Source: Imperialibacter sp964351395 (lineage in GTDB: Bacteria > Bacteroidota > Bacteroidia > Cytophagales > Cyclobacteriaceae). From it: a DNA stretch of 64,000 bases. The stretch covers positions 1 to 64,000 of the forward strand of contig CAYGOF010000002.1 of assembly GCA_964351395.1 (NCBI GenBank), in the 5' to 3' direction. Under the pieces are notes generated by a model. It saw only the letters and a list, made by a program, of their open reading frames with translations. It did not search any database and had not been told where the DNA came from. Shown one piece after another: positions 51,421 through 60,980 of this stretch (the stretch's first letter is position 1; each line of letters opens with the position of its first letter). The translations under genes and the position numbers were made by a program.

Positions 51421-52908
51421 ATGATTGATCTAAAAAAATATGAAGCCTGGTTTCTCACAGGAAGCCAGCATTTGTACGGAGAAGAAACCCTCAAAACAGT
51501 AGCTGCCCATTCGAAGGAGATCGCTGGTGCAATGGATGCTGCTGGAGGCGTGCCCGTCCATATCGTTTACAAATCAGTAGCAACAACACCAGAAGAAATT
51601 TACAAAGTATGTAAGGAGGCTAACGAAGCCGATAACTGCATAGCTGTAGTGGCATGGATGCATACCTTCTCCCCTGCCAAGATGTGGATCCATGGGCTGA
51701 AGACGCTCAAGAAACCGATGCTTCACCTCCACACACAATTTAACAGAGACATACCTTGGTCCAGCATCGACATGGACTTTATGAACCTAAATCAGAGTGC
51801 CCACGGCGACAGAGAATTTGGTTTCATCATGAGCAGGATGCGCCTCAACCGTAAAGTGGTGGTAGGTCACTGGCTAGACTCTAAAGTGGTGAAGCAAATA
51901 AGTGACTGGCTGAGGGTGGCTTGTGGCTGGCACGATTGGCAGGGTGCTAAATTCTGCCGTATTGGCGACAATATGCGTCAAGTAGCTGTCACTGAAGGCG
52001 ACAAAGTAGAAGCTGAAATCAAATTTGGTTACTCTGTCAATGGTTACGGAGTGGGTGATGTAGTGGCTGTCGTCAACCAGGTATCAGACAGTGAAATTGA
52101 TGCGCTTTGTGCCGACTATGAACAACAATATGCTTTAGCTGCTACTTTGAAAAAAAGCGGAGCTCAACACAGCTCGTTGAGAGAAGCTGCCAGAATTGAA
52201 ATTGGGCTCAGGCAATTTTTGGAGGCAGGTTCATTCAAAGGCTTTACCGATACTTTCGAAGACTTACACGGACTGGTTCAACTCCCCGGAATCGCAGTAC
52301 AGCGGCTAATGGCGGATGGATATGGCTTTGGCGCTGAGGGCGACTGGAAAACAGCGGCTTTGGTGCGAGCTATGAAAGTAATGGGTAGCGGGCTGAAAGG
52401 CGGCAATTCTTTCATGGAAGACTACACCTACCACTTCGACCCTTCCAACCCGATGGTATTGGGCTCTCACATGTTGGAAATATGCCCTTCGATAGCTGAT
52501 GGAAAACCTTCCTGCGAAGTTCATCCGCTTGGTATAGGTGGCAAAGCTGATCCTGTGAGATTGGTGTTTAATTCGGCTGGCGGACCAGCACTGAATGCGT
52601 CAATGGTTGACATGGGCAACCGCTTCAGGCTATTGGTGAACGAGGTGGAAGCTGTCGCTCCAAAAGAGGCTCTGCCCAAGCTACCGGTGGCCAGGGTATT
52701 GTGGAAACCACTACCCGACATGGCAACTGGCTGCGCTGCCTGGATCTACGCCGGAGGTGCTCACCATACCTGCTACAGCCAAAACCTAAGCGCAGAACAG
52801 TTAGGAGACTTTGCGGATATGGCTGGAATTGAATTTACTTTGATCAATAAAAACACCGAGTTAAGACAATTTAGAAACGAATTGCGCTGGAATGAGCAGT
52901 GCTTTTAG
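51421..52908 (+). CDS. araA: L-arabinose isomerase
   Basis: The 495-residue enzyme converts L-arabinose to L-ribulose with a manganese ion. Recognisable parts are the opening WFLTGSQHLYGEETLK, VVAWMHTFSPAKMWI, LHTQFNRDIPW, MNLNQSAHGDREFGFI, and FMEDYTYHFDPSNPMVLGSHMLEICPS split across the metal site, where Glu and His ligands lie. The length matches the family (about 500). It is the third metabolic gene of the cluster, immediately before the symporter gene. Confidence 0.97.
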   Translation: MIDLKKYEAWFLTGSQHLYGEETLKTVAAHSKEIAGAMDAAGGVPVHIVYKSVATTPEEIYKVCKEANEADNCIAVVAWMHTFSPAKMWIHGLKTLKKPMLHLHTQFNRDIPWSSIDMDFMNLNQSAHGDREFGFIMSRMRLNRKVVVGHWLDSKVVKQISDWLRVACGWHDWQGAKFCRIGDNMRQVAVTEGDKVEAEIKFGYSVNGYGVGDVVAVVNQVSDSEIDALCADYEQQYALAATLKKSGAQHSSLREAARIEIGLRQFLEAGSFKGFTDTFEDLHGLVQLPGIAVQRLMADGYGFGAEGDWKTAALVRAMKVMGSGLKGGNSFMEDYTYHFDPSNPMVLGSHMLEICPSIADGKPSCEVHPLGIGGKADPVRLVFNSAGGPALNASMVDMGNRFRLLVNEVEAVAPKEALPKLPVARVLWKPLPDMATGCAAWIYAGGAHHTCYSQNLSAEQLGDFADMAGIEFTLINKNTELRQFRNELRWNEQCF

Positions 52909-52959
52909 TAGATTTTACACCTAAATATTTATTATACATAAACCTTTACCTACTAACAT

Positions 52960-54576
52960 ATGAATGGTTTTGCAACGCTGGATTGGATAGTCATCGTAGG
53001 CTATTTTTTAGTGATCGCCGGACTCGCTATCTGGGTCATTTTACAAAAACAAAATAACACGGAGGACTACTTCCTGGCAGGGCGCAATATTGGCTGGTTC
53101 ATTGTAGGTGCCTCTATATTTGCTTCCAATATTGGCTCGGAACACGTAGTTGGATTAGCAGGTGCTGGTGCCGGTGGCAAAATGCCCATGCTGATTTACG
53201 AACTGCATGCCTGGCTGGTCATCACCATGGGTTGGGTCTTTTTACCTTTCTATATCCGAAGTGGTGTTTTCACTATGCCGGAGTTCCTGGAGCGGCGCTT
53301 TAACTCAAGCACCCGCTGGTTTCTCAGTGTATTTTCACTTTTGGCGTATGTGCTCACCAAAGTGTCGGTAACCGTTTATGCCGGTGGCATTGTGATCTCT
53401 TCTATTTTGCAAATCGACTTTTGGTTTGGTGCGTTGGCTACTGTCATCCTAACAGGTATTTATACTATTCTGGGTGGTATGAAGGCTGTTGTATATACAG
53501 AAGCACTACAAACTATTGTGCTAATCATCGGGGCAGGTACGCTCACTTTCATTGGACTCGACGCCGTAGGTGGTTGGAGCGGCATGCGGGAATCGCTGGA
53601 GCCTGGCTACCTCAATATGTGGCGCCCACCATCCGATCCGGATTTCCCATGGCCAAGTTTGGTGATTGCCAGTACCATTGTTGGAATCTGGTACTGGTGT
53701 ACCGATCAGTACATCGTGCAAAGGGTTTTGGCAGCGAAAAACATCAAGGAGGGACGTAGAGGCACTATCTTTGGGGGCCTTTTGAAGTTGCTTCCGGTCT
53801 TCCTTTTCCTGATTCCGGGCGTGGTCGCTTTGGCACTAAAAAACAGAGGAGAGCTTTCGTGGGATACCCCCGATCAGGCATTTGCGGCCCTGCTAATGAA
53901 CAGAATGCCGACCGGCTTGAAGGGACTTGTAGCCGCTGGTTTGCTGGCAGCGCTCATGAGTTCATTGGCGTCAGTTTTCAACTCTTGTTCCACTCTTTTC
54001 ACGGTTGATATTTACAAAAAGTTAAGGCCGGAAGCTTCTGAGAAAAAGCTGCTGAGAACCGGCCGTATCGCCACCGGATTTGTGGTCGTGCTTGGCATTA
54101 TTTGGATTCCCATCATGCAAAACATTTCGGGTGTGCTGTATGAGTACCTGCAATCGGTGCAGTCATACATTGCACCACCTATCGCCGCTGTGTTCTTGTT
54201 GGGCATTTCTTATAAACGAATCAACAGCCGGGGAGCGATGACTACGCTGGTAGTAGGCTTGGCAGTGGTATTTTTGCGCCTTGGCCTGGAATTAGGCAGA
54301 GACTCGCTAGATCCGGGCACTCTGCTCCATACTTTTGGCACGATGAACTTCCTGACATTCTCGTCCTGGTTCTTCTTGTTTTCTATCCTGCTGTGCATTG
54401 GCTCCAGTTTGTTAAGCCCTGCACCTTCGGAGGCACAACTTCAGGGACTCACCTTCTCTACATTATCCGAAGAGCAGAAAACAGCCAACCGTGCAAGTTA
54501 CAATATTTGGGACATTGTTTTTTCTCTCCTTGTCATCGCTATCGTAGCGTTTGTAATGATTACCTTCGCTGAATAG
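52960..54576 (+). CDS. Sodium/solute symporter (SSS family), probable arabinose transporter
   Basis: The 538-residue membrane protein has the SSS (SGLT-like) fold of about 13-14 helices. It starts with DWIVIVGYFLVIAGLAIWV, has DYFLAGRNIGWFIVGASIFASNIG, GIYTILGGMKAVVYTEALQT (the SSS signature) and AAGLLAALMSSLASVFNSCSTL (the sodium site region). Members such as vSGLT carry galactose with sodium. The position between araA and araR makes L-arabinose the likely substrate. It starts 51 nt after araA, and no SusC/SusD pair is nearby. Confidence 0.93.
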   Translation: MNGFATLDWIVIVGYFLVIAGLAIWVILQKQNNTEDYFLAGRNIGWFIVGASIFASNIGSEHVVGLAGAGAGGKMPMLIYELHAWLVITMGWVFLPFYIRSGVFTMPEFLERRFNSSTRWFLSVFSLLAYVLTKVSVTVYAGGIVISSILQIDFWFGALATVILTGIYTILGGMKAVVYTEALQTIVLIIGAGTLTFIGLDAVGGWSGMRESLEPGYLNMWRPPSDPDFPWPSLVIASTIVGIWYWCTDQYIVQRVLAAKNIKEGRRGTIFGGLLKLLPVFLFLIPGVVALALKNRGELSWDTPDQAFAALLMNRMPTGLKGLVAAGLLAALMSSLASVFNSCSTLFTVDIYKKLRPEASEKKLLRTGRIATGFVVVLGIIWIPIMQNISGVLYEYLQSVQSYIAPPIAAVFLLGISYKRINSRGAMTTLVVGLAVVFLRLGLELGRDSLDPGTLLHTFGTMNFLTFSSWFFLFSILLCIGSSLLSPAPSEAQLQGLTFSTLSEEQKTANRASYNIWDIVFSLLVIAIVAFVMITFAE

Positions 54577-54587
54577 TTAGCACATCA

Positions 54588-55277
54588 TTGGAGCCCATTA
54601 AATATAGCGCCGAAGACCGGATTCATGTGGCCGTAGATTGCATCATTTTTGGCTTCGATGGACTGGAATTGAAAGCACTTTTGATCCACAGGAAAATGGA
54701 CCCAGGACTTGGGGTGTGGTCGCTGATGGGTGGCTTTGTGAGAATTGATGAAAGTCTCGATGAGGCGGCAGTCCGGATTCTTCACTCCCTTACCGGGCTC
54801 AATAATATTTATATGGAGCAGCTCCATAGTTATGGAGAAGTGCACCGGGACATAGGCGGCAGAGTGATTTCTGTCGCCTACTTTGCCCTGATCAACATTG
54901 ATGACTATGAAGAGCAGGTAATGGACGAACATGACGCCCTTTGGCTACCGCTCAATGAGTTACCTGACTTGATTTTTGACCACAGCCTGATGGTGAAGGA
55001 CGCCCACCAGCGCCTTCGACAAAAAGCAGCAAACCACCCGATAGGTTTTGCCTTACTGCCAGAAAAATTTACACTTCCGCAGCTCCTGAGTTTGTACGAG
55101 GCAATATTTGATTCTCCTATCGATAAGCGAAACTTCAGTCGGAAAATGCTCTCATTGGGCATACTGAAAAGGCTTGATGAAAAGGAAAAAAGCAGCTCGA
55201 GAAAGGGTGCCTTCTTCTACGTGTTTGATCAGGAGAAGTATAAAAAATTGTCTAAAGAGGGCGTTAGTTTTATCTGA
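54588..55277 (+). CDS. araR: NUDIX-type arabinose repressor AraR
   Basis: The 229-residue regulator has an N-terminal NUDIX-like domain (about 1-140, VAVDCIIFGFDGLELKALLI and LMGGFVRIDESLDEAAVRI). The catalytic Nudix box is degenerate: the REUxEE part reads as VRILHSLTG, so it probably binds a ligand instead of hydrolysing one. A winged helix follows (about 150-220, FTLPQLLSLYEAIFDSPIDKRNF would be its helix pair, then KMLSLGILKRLDE). It matches the Bacteroides AraR regulators, which are released from DNA by L-arabinose. The start is a TTG 11 nt after the symporter, so it is probably in the same operon. Confidence 0.9.
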   Translation: MEPIKYSAEDRIHVAVDCIIFGFDGLELKALLIHRKMDPGLGVWSLMGGFVRIDESLDEAAVRILHSLTGLNNIYMEQLHSYGEVHRDIGGRVISVAYFALINIDDYEEQVMDEHDALWLPLNELPDLIFDHSLMVKDAHQRLRQKAANHPIGFALLPEKFTLPQLLSLYEAIFDSPIDKRNFSRKMLSLGILKRLDEKEKSSSRKGAFFYVFDQEKYKKLSKEGVSFI

Positions 55278-55285
55278 TAAATGCC

Positions 55286-57892
55286 TTATTCAGCTCGAAG
55301 ACTATCTACTGGATTAGCCAAAGCGGCTCTGGCCGACTGGGAACTGATCGTCAAAAAAGCGATGGCAACTGCAGCTAAGCCTGGCAGTGCCAGCATCCAC
55401 CACTGCACTGTGACCCTGTAAGCAAATTCTTGCAACCATTGATTCACCAGCCACCATCCTATTGGTAGCGCCAATAGGTAGCCGATCGCTACCATTTTGA
55501 TGAACCGCGAAGCGAATAAAGTAACAATGTGGGCGACAGAAGCCCCCAGCACCTTTCGAATACCGACTTCTTTAGCCCGTTGCTGCGTGCTGAATGCTGC
55601 CAAGCCAAACAGTCCAAGGCAGGCGATCAACAAAGCAATGACAGTAAAAAATCCAAAAATCTCACCCTGCCGCTGATCAGCCCTGTAAAGCTGATCAAAC
55701 TTGTCATCCAAAAACTGGTACTCGAATGGATAGGGAGAATACTTTTGAAACGACTCTTCCAAATTGGCAAGTGTACCTGGCAAATCCTCAGGCTGAACTT
55801 TCACTGAAATATATCGGAAGCTGGAATTCAGCTCAACCATTAAGGGGGCAATGGCCATGCGCATTGAATACATGTGAAAGTCTTTGATCACCCCCACGAT
55901 CATTTTTCGTCCATTCCATCCTGTATTAATAACCTTTCCCATCACTTCCTCTAATGGCCAGCCAAAAGCTTTACAAGCAGCCTCGTTGACCAGGATATTA
56001 CCACCCGATTTATCGTCAGCATATTCGGCTGACAGTGACCGACCTGCCACCACTTCCATTTCAAAAACGTCCAAAAAGTGCTCATCGGTCCTTAGCTGAT
56101 AAATTGAATTTGAGAAGTCAGGATCTTCCCCTTCTCCATTCAAACTGAGTACCGTATTTTGTTCGATGTTGATGGGTAGATTTTGTGAGGTCCCGACCGC
56201 GAGGATATTGGCATTGGCAAGCCATTCATTTCTGATCACTTCGAAGTTGTCTCTGACGGAATTATCATAAACCCTCATGGTAACAATATGTTCCTTTTCA
56301 AACCCCAGCTCCTTTTGCCCTATGAACCTGAATTGCCAATATACGACCAGACTGCAAATGATCAGTGTAGTAGAAACTGCATACTGACCAATGATCAACC
56401 ATTTCTGAAGTTGAAGGCCAGACCCGAATGTATCAAACCTTGCCTTCAACACCTTTATAGGTCGCAAAGACGCCATAAAAATAGCTGGGTAGCAACCAGA
56501 AAAGAGACCTACAAGAACAACCAGTGCCAAGAGTCCTGGAAGCAAAAAAATAAAATCTTCGAATTGAAAAACCAGCGTACGGTCCACCAAATAACCAAAA
56601 TAGGGCAGCAATATCGGTAAAAGTACCAAGGCAAAAATCAGAGATGTTAAAGTCATGAAAACCGACTCACCAAGAAACTGTGAAGCCAGCTGCCACTGTT
56701 GTGCGCCAATTACCTTTCTGAGTCCGACTTCCTTTGCCCGGCCAATGGAGCGTGCTATGGCCAGATTCATGTAGTTAACACATGCTAGTAGCAAAATGAG
56801 TGTTGCGACCAGAGAAAAAAGCACAAGTAAAGCGTTGCTTCCTTTTGACCCAAGATCAAAATTGAGGTTGGAATGAAGGTGCATATCGGCCATTGGCTCC
56901 ACAAAATAGGTGGGGTAGTCATCATAAGCCCAATACTTTTTCAAAAGGGTTGGTAACTTATTTTGCAAATTTCCAGGGTCACTTCCTTCCGCCAAAGTGA
57001 AAAAGGTATAGAAAGCATTTCCCTCCCACTTGTCCAGTTTAACTTCATCACTATAAAATTGATCTGCTTCCAGGCTTGAAATGTGGGAGAAGACTAGCGA
57101 AGAATTATTCGGAGGGTCAGCGATTACGCCGGTAACCACTACAAGGCGCTCTCCAAATGAAAGAGTTTTGCCCATCGGGTTTTCGTCTCCACACATCTTA
57201 AGCGCCAATGACTCGGTCAATACAATACTTTCAGCGTTTTCAAGTGCTGTCTTAGAATCCCCCTGAAGAAAATTATAAGGAAATACCTGAAAAAAACTTG
57301 GCTCCGCTGATATACCTTTTTCAAGATAGTATGACTCACCGTACCCAATTAAAGTCGTGGGAGTTTGAAGGGTGGTAGCGGCAACTACTTCTGGATAATC
57401 TCTCACCAACGTACCGGCTAACGCTGCGGGCATGACCGCAAAATAATCAGACCCCATAAACGGATTGAAGGTCTGCTGTTGGTAGGCTCTATAGATTTTG
57501 TCCGCATTGGGATAAAACTTGTCGTAAGAAAGTTCGTGCCTGATATACAGGAAAATGAGAATGAAAGCTGTAAGGCCGAGTGTTAGCCCACCCATGTTGA
57601 TAGCAGTGTAGAGTTTTTGGCGCAGCATGCTACGCCAGCCAACCTTCACATAGTTTTTGAACATCCCGAACTGATTCATGCGGTAACTCCCTCCTATCGG
57701 TTTAATAATTGCTGGCCTGAAAAGCTTGATTACGTCAAGTGTAAAGAGCCACCTGCCCTTTGTTGGACCTTTGTCAACGACCCGGCTGTCAAACCGTTCC
57801 AGCAAGTCACCCTCAATATCTTCCCGGTACTCCGGGTGGCAGAACCAGCGGAAGAAGCGAAGGGGGAGCTTTGGTGGATTGTGCTTATTCAT
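55286..57892 (-). CDS. MacB/FtsX-family permease with permease prefix domain (1)
   Basis: The 868-residue membrane protein has a short N-terminal permease prefix domain (PLRFFRWFCHPEYREDIEGDLLERF) typical of Bacteroidota transporters. A full MacB-FtsX permease follows (about 85-868). The first FtsX segment has ARSIGRAKEVGLRKVIGAQQ and the second has STQQRAKEVGIRKVLGASV. No ATPase is adjacent. It starts inside the end of the previous permease gene (8-nt overlap), and its stop codon is 8 nt from that of the convergent araR gene. The substrate is unknown. Confidence 0.9.
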   Translation of the reverse strand: MNKHNPPKLPLRFFRWFCHPEYREDIEGDLLERFDSRVVDKGPTKGRWLFTLDVIKLFRPAIIKPIGGSYRMNQFGMFKNYVKVGWRSMLRQKLYTAINMGGLTLGLTAFILIFLYIRHELSYDKFYPNADKIYRAYQQQTFNPFMGSDYFAVMPAALAGTLVRDYPEVVAATTLQTPTTLIGYGESYYLEKGISAEPSFFQVFPYNFLQGDSKTALENAESIVLTESLALKMCGDENPMGKTLSFGERLVVVTGVIADPPNNSSLVFSHISSLEADQFYSDEVKLDKWEGNAFYTFFTLAEGSDPGNLQNKLPTLLKKYWAYDDYPTYFVEPMADMHLHSNLNFDLGSKGSNALLVLFSLVATLILLLACVNYMNLAIARSIGRAKEVGLRKVIGAQQWQLASQFLGESVFMTLTSLIFALVLLPILLPYFGYLVDRTLVFQFEDFIFLLPGLLALVVLVGLFSGCYPAIFMASLRPIKVLKARFDTFGSGLQLQKWLIIGQYAVSTTLIICSLVVYWQFRFIGQKELGFEKEHIVTMRVYDNSVRDNFEVIRNEWLANANILAVGTSQNLPINIEQNTVLSLNGEGEDPDFSNSIYQLRTDEHFLDVFEMEVVAGRSLSAEYADDKSGGNILVNEAACKAFGWPLEEVMGKVINTGWNGRKMIVGVIKDFHMYSMRMAIAPLMVELNSSFRYISVKVQPEDLPGTLANLEESFQKYSPYPFEYQFLDDKFDQLYRADQRQGEIFGFFTVIALLIACLGLFGLAAFSTQQRAKEVGIRKVLGASVAHIVTLFASRFIKMVAIGYLLALPIGWWLVNQWLQEFAYRVTVQWWMLALPGLAAVAIAFLTISSQSARAALANPVDSLRAE

Positions 57893-60494
57893 CTCGCAGT
57901 GATTCTACAGGGTTGACCATCGCCGCCTTCATCGACCGGAAAATGGTCGTTAGCATGGCAATCACAATAGCAAGTACAGTGGCCAGCGCAAACGGTCCCG
58001 CTCCGATGGATGTCCTGTAAATGAAGTCGTCAATCCACCCGCTGATAAAGTAATAGGTGACAGGCCAGGCGATGAAGCTGGCAATCAGCAGCAGAATGAT
58101 GAATTCCTTCGTCAGCAGGAAGGTGACATTGCCAATAGACGCTCCCAGCACTTTTCTAATCCCAATCTCTTTTGATTTTCGCTCGGCAGTGAAAGAGATG
58201 AGCCCGAAAGTGCCCAGCCCCGCAATCACTATGGCCAGCACGGTGAACATTTCGAAGATCTGCGTAAATTTTGCCTCTCCTTCGTATTGTTGCTGGATAT
58301 CGTCCTCCACAAAGGAATAGCTGAACTCACGGTTGGTGACAAATTTGCCATATACCTTCTCCAAATGCGCCAGTGTGGCGGGAATATTGTTTCCGTCAAT
58401 CTTGACATAGGACCAGGCATAGTAAACCGGCGACATCAGGAAAACAGTTGGTGGAATTTTCCGGTGGAGAGATTCGAAATGGAAGTCCTTCACAAGACCG
58501 ATGCAGTTGTACCTGTCACCATTGATTTCGATCCACTTGCCAATGGGCTCCTCCCAGCCCAGCTGCGCTGCCGCTGCCTCATTCAATACCACAGATGCCG
58601 CAACATCGGAGGGGAAATCCTTCGAGAACTCCCTTCCTTCTAAAATTTCAGCCTCCACCAGATCGAGAAAATCTGCATCCACCCGAATGATTTTCATCGT
58701 TTTTCCCTGTTCCTCATCGGCCTCTGCATCCTGCGCTTTGTAAGGTGCGCTGTTTGAAATCCAGCCAGGCATTTTCATGTTAGCATAGCCTACCTCTTTG
58801 ACAGAGGCATCGCTCAGCAGCTCATTTTTATAAGCTCCCAGCTGACTGCGGTCCATGGTTTGCAGTCGTACCGCCACTACCAGGTCCTCGTTGATGCCAA
58901 GCTCCTTGTTCTGCATAAACTTCAGCTGTTTAAATACCACTGCTGTGGCTGCAATAAGGCCGATAGAAATCACGAACTGCACCACTACCAGCCCTCTGCG
59001 CAACAAATGACTCCTGCCACCTGCAGATCGTCCCGATTTGATGGTATTGATAGGTCGGAAAGCCGACAGCACAAATGATGGGTAAGCACCGGCAAGTAAA
59101 CCGATGAACAGGAAGGAGGCGAAAAGCGTGAACAACACCCTCCCCTCAAACAGTACACTGCGGCTGATCTCTTTACCTGCAAATTCATTGAAAGGGGACA
59201 GTAAAAGATGGGCAAACCCGTAGGCAAGCAGCACTGCGAGCAGCGTCATGGTAAACGACTCGAACAAAAACTGGCTGATCAAATTGCCCCGTCTGGCACC
59301 CAATACTTTTCGCATGCCAACTTCCCGGGCCCGCCTCAGCGACCGGGCCGTGGTCAGGTTCATGTAGTTCACGCAAGCAATCAGCAGAATGAATATGGCC
59401 ACCACCGAGAATATGTATATGTGAGTCATATTGCCGTTGTCTTCCAATTCAAGTCCGAGGTTGGAGGTAAGGTGGATGTCCGGAAGCGGTTGTAGGAAAA
59501 GCTTGAAATTGTCTTTGTTAAAAAAGCCCAAGTTGGCGTCAATAAACTCAGGGAACCGGGATTCCATCACCTGCGGGTCGGCACCATCTGCGAGCTTCAC
59601 ATATACCCGCTGGGAATCCCAGCCGATATTCGTAAATAGCTGGGCTGGTGCTATTTGTTTGGCTGTCTCGGCCGACACAAGAAAATCGAAATGGAAATGC
59701 GAATTGGGCGGCATGTCTTCCATGACAGCCGACACCTGCAGTTGGTAAGTACGGTCATCAACCTCAAACACTTTACCAACAGCTTCTTCGTTTCCAAAAT
59801 ACCTCTGGGCTGTAGTTTGGGAGATCACCACCTTGTTGGCACCCTGCAGCGCTGAAGTTTTGTTTCCTGCAACCACTGGAAAAGAAAAGACATTGAAGAA
59901 ATTCTCGTCAACGACGGCCATTTTCTCTTCATAAATCCTTGTATCGCCATATTCGACGATATCCTCCGACTTCATGATGCGCACCAGCTCTTCCACTTCC
60001 CCAAAGTTAGTCTCAATTAGCTCAGCTGTGCGCCACGAATTGGAGGCATAAGGTTCCCATCTTCCCTCCCGCATATAGGCTGATGCTACTCTGTAAGTGC
60101 GGTCGCCGTCAGCATGAAACTTGTCGTAGCTAAGCTCATCGCTGATGAACAGGTAAATCATCAGGCAGCAGACGAAACCCAGCACAAGACCGAAAGTATT
60201 AATCAGACTGTAAGACTTTTCCTTCCTGAAAACCCTTACAGCAATCTTCAGATAATTGCGAAACATACCGTAATTATTTATTTGAGTTTGACCTATAAAA
60301 TTCTTCATCAGCGAGGGCCTGAAAAGCTTCAGTACCTGAATGGCAAAAAACCAACTGGCTCTTTTAGCTCCCTTTTCTTTCTTTTTTTCCTCAAACCTCT
60401 CCAGCAAATCACCCTCAATATCTTCCCGGTAATCCGGATGGCAGAACCAACGGAAGAAGCGAAGGGGGAGTCGGGGTGGTTTAAAATCAATCAT
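57885..60494 (-). CDS. MacB/FtsX-family permease with permease prefix domain (2)
   Basis: The 869-residue protein is a paralogue of the next gene. It has the same prefix domain (PLRFFRWFCHPDYREDIEGDLLERF) followed by a duplicated FtsX permease with ARSLRRAREVGMRKVLGARR and ERKSKEIGIRKVLGASI. The spacing of 9 nt after the padR-like stop codon and the 8-nt overlap with the following gene indicate one operon. Such transporters often appear in PadR-controlled pairs in Cytophagales; the function is not established. Confidence 0.9.
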   Translation of the reverse strand: MIDFKPPRLPLRFFRWFCHPDYREDIEGDLLERFEEKKKEKGAKRASWFFAIQVLKLFRPSLMKNFIGQTQINNYGMFRNYLKIAVRVFRKEKSYSLINTFGLVLGFVCCLMIYLFISDELSYDKFHADGDRTYRVASAYMREGRWEPYASNSWRTAELIETNFGEVEELVRIMKSEDIVEYGDTRIYEEKMAVVDENFFNVFSFPVVAGNKTSALQGANKVVISQTTAQRYFGNEEAVGKVFEVDDRTYQLQVSAVMEDMPPNSHFHFDFLVSAETAKQIAPAQLFTNIGWDSQRVYVKLADGADPQVMESRFPEFIDANLGFFNKDNFKLFLQPLPDIHLTSNLGLELEDNGNMTHIYIFSVVAIFILLIACVNYMNLTTARSLRRAREVGMRKVLGARRGNLISQFLFESFTMTLLAVLLAYGFAHLLLSPFNEFAGKEISRSVLFEGRVLFTLFASFLFIGLLAGAYPSFVLSAFRPINTIKSGRSAGGRSHLLRRGLVVVQFVISIGLIAATAVVFKQLKFMQNKELGINEDLVVAVRLQTMDRSQLGAYKNELLSDASVKEVGYANMKMPGWISNSAPYKAQDAEADEEQGKTMKIIRVDADFLDLVEAEILEGREFSKDFPSDVAASVVLNEAAAAQLGWEEPIGKWIEINGDRYNCIGLVKDFHFESLHRKIPPTVFLMSPVYYAWSYVKIDGNNIPATLAHLEKVYGKFVTNREFSYSFVEDDIQQQYEGEAKFTQIFEMFTVLAIVIAGLGTFGLISFTAERKSKEIGIRKVLGASIGNVTFLLTKEFIILLLIASFIAWPVTYYFISGWIDDFIYRTSIGAGPFALATVLAIVIAMLTTIFRSMKAAMVNPVESLRDE

Positions 60495-60503
60495 GGTTCG
60501 GAA

Positions 60504-60830
60504 CTACTTAAATGCCACCTCAGGTATAGCTTTCCACAAACCCAGTCGCTGCTCCTTGATCTCTTCCATCACCTTGCGTCCATATTGCGTCACGGTGAAA
60601 TACCTTTTCCTCTTCCCTCCTCTTACCTGAGTGGCTTCACCAAACTCTGATGTCAAAAAGCCTTTCTTCTCCAGTCGGCGAAGCACTGTCTGCAAAGACC
60701 CTATGCTTACCGACCGGTTTAGCCGCTTTTCCATCTCCTCGATAATGGCGATTCCATAGGCCTCTCCGTATAGTATGGCCACTGTAAGAAGCACTACTTC
60801 TTCGAATTCCCCTAGTTGATACTTTCCCAT
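60504..60830 (-). CDS. PadR-family transcriptional regulator
   Basis: I choose the ATG at 60830, giving 108 residues starting MGKYQLGEFEEVVLLTVAIL; an upstream ATG would add 16 residues. The winged helix is recognisable from GIAIIEEMEKRLNRSVSIGSLQTVLRRLEKKGFLTS split between helix and wing, then RKRYFTVTQYGRKVMEE, the usual PadR end. It probably represses its own operon with the two permeases and would respond to a small molecule or stress; this is inference. Confidence 0.92.
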   Translation of the reverse strand: MGKYQLGEFEEVVLLTVAILYGEAYGIAIIEEMEKRLNRSVSIGSLQTVLRRLEKKGFLTSEFGEATQVRGGKRKRYFTVTQYGRKVMEEIKEQRLGLWKAIPEVAFK

Positions 60831-60927
60831 AATTGCAATATTTACCTTAAACGTAGTTAATATATTTTTCCAGCGCAAGAGCCACCTAAAAATATTTACC
60901 TATTTTGTAGTTTATATATAATAAAAC

Positions 60928-60959
60928 AAAAAAAGGATGACCGTATGGTCAATCCTTTT
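60928..60959 (-). terminator. Rho-independent terminator after the lipoprotein gene
   Basis: On the minus strand AAAAGGATTGACC pairs with GGTCATCCTTTT (one bulged base) around a 4-nt loop, followed by a T run. It lies 21 nt after the stop codon of the lipoprotein gene at 60981 and before the padR-like promoter. Confidence 0.82.
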
Positions 60960-60980
60960 ACAAGCGAGAAAGCAAACTTC

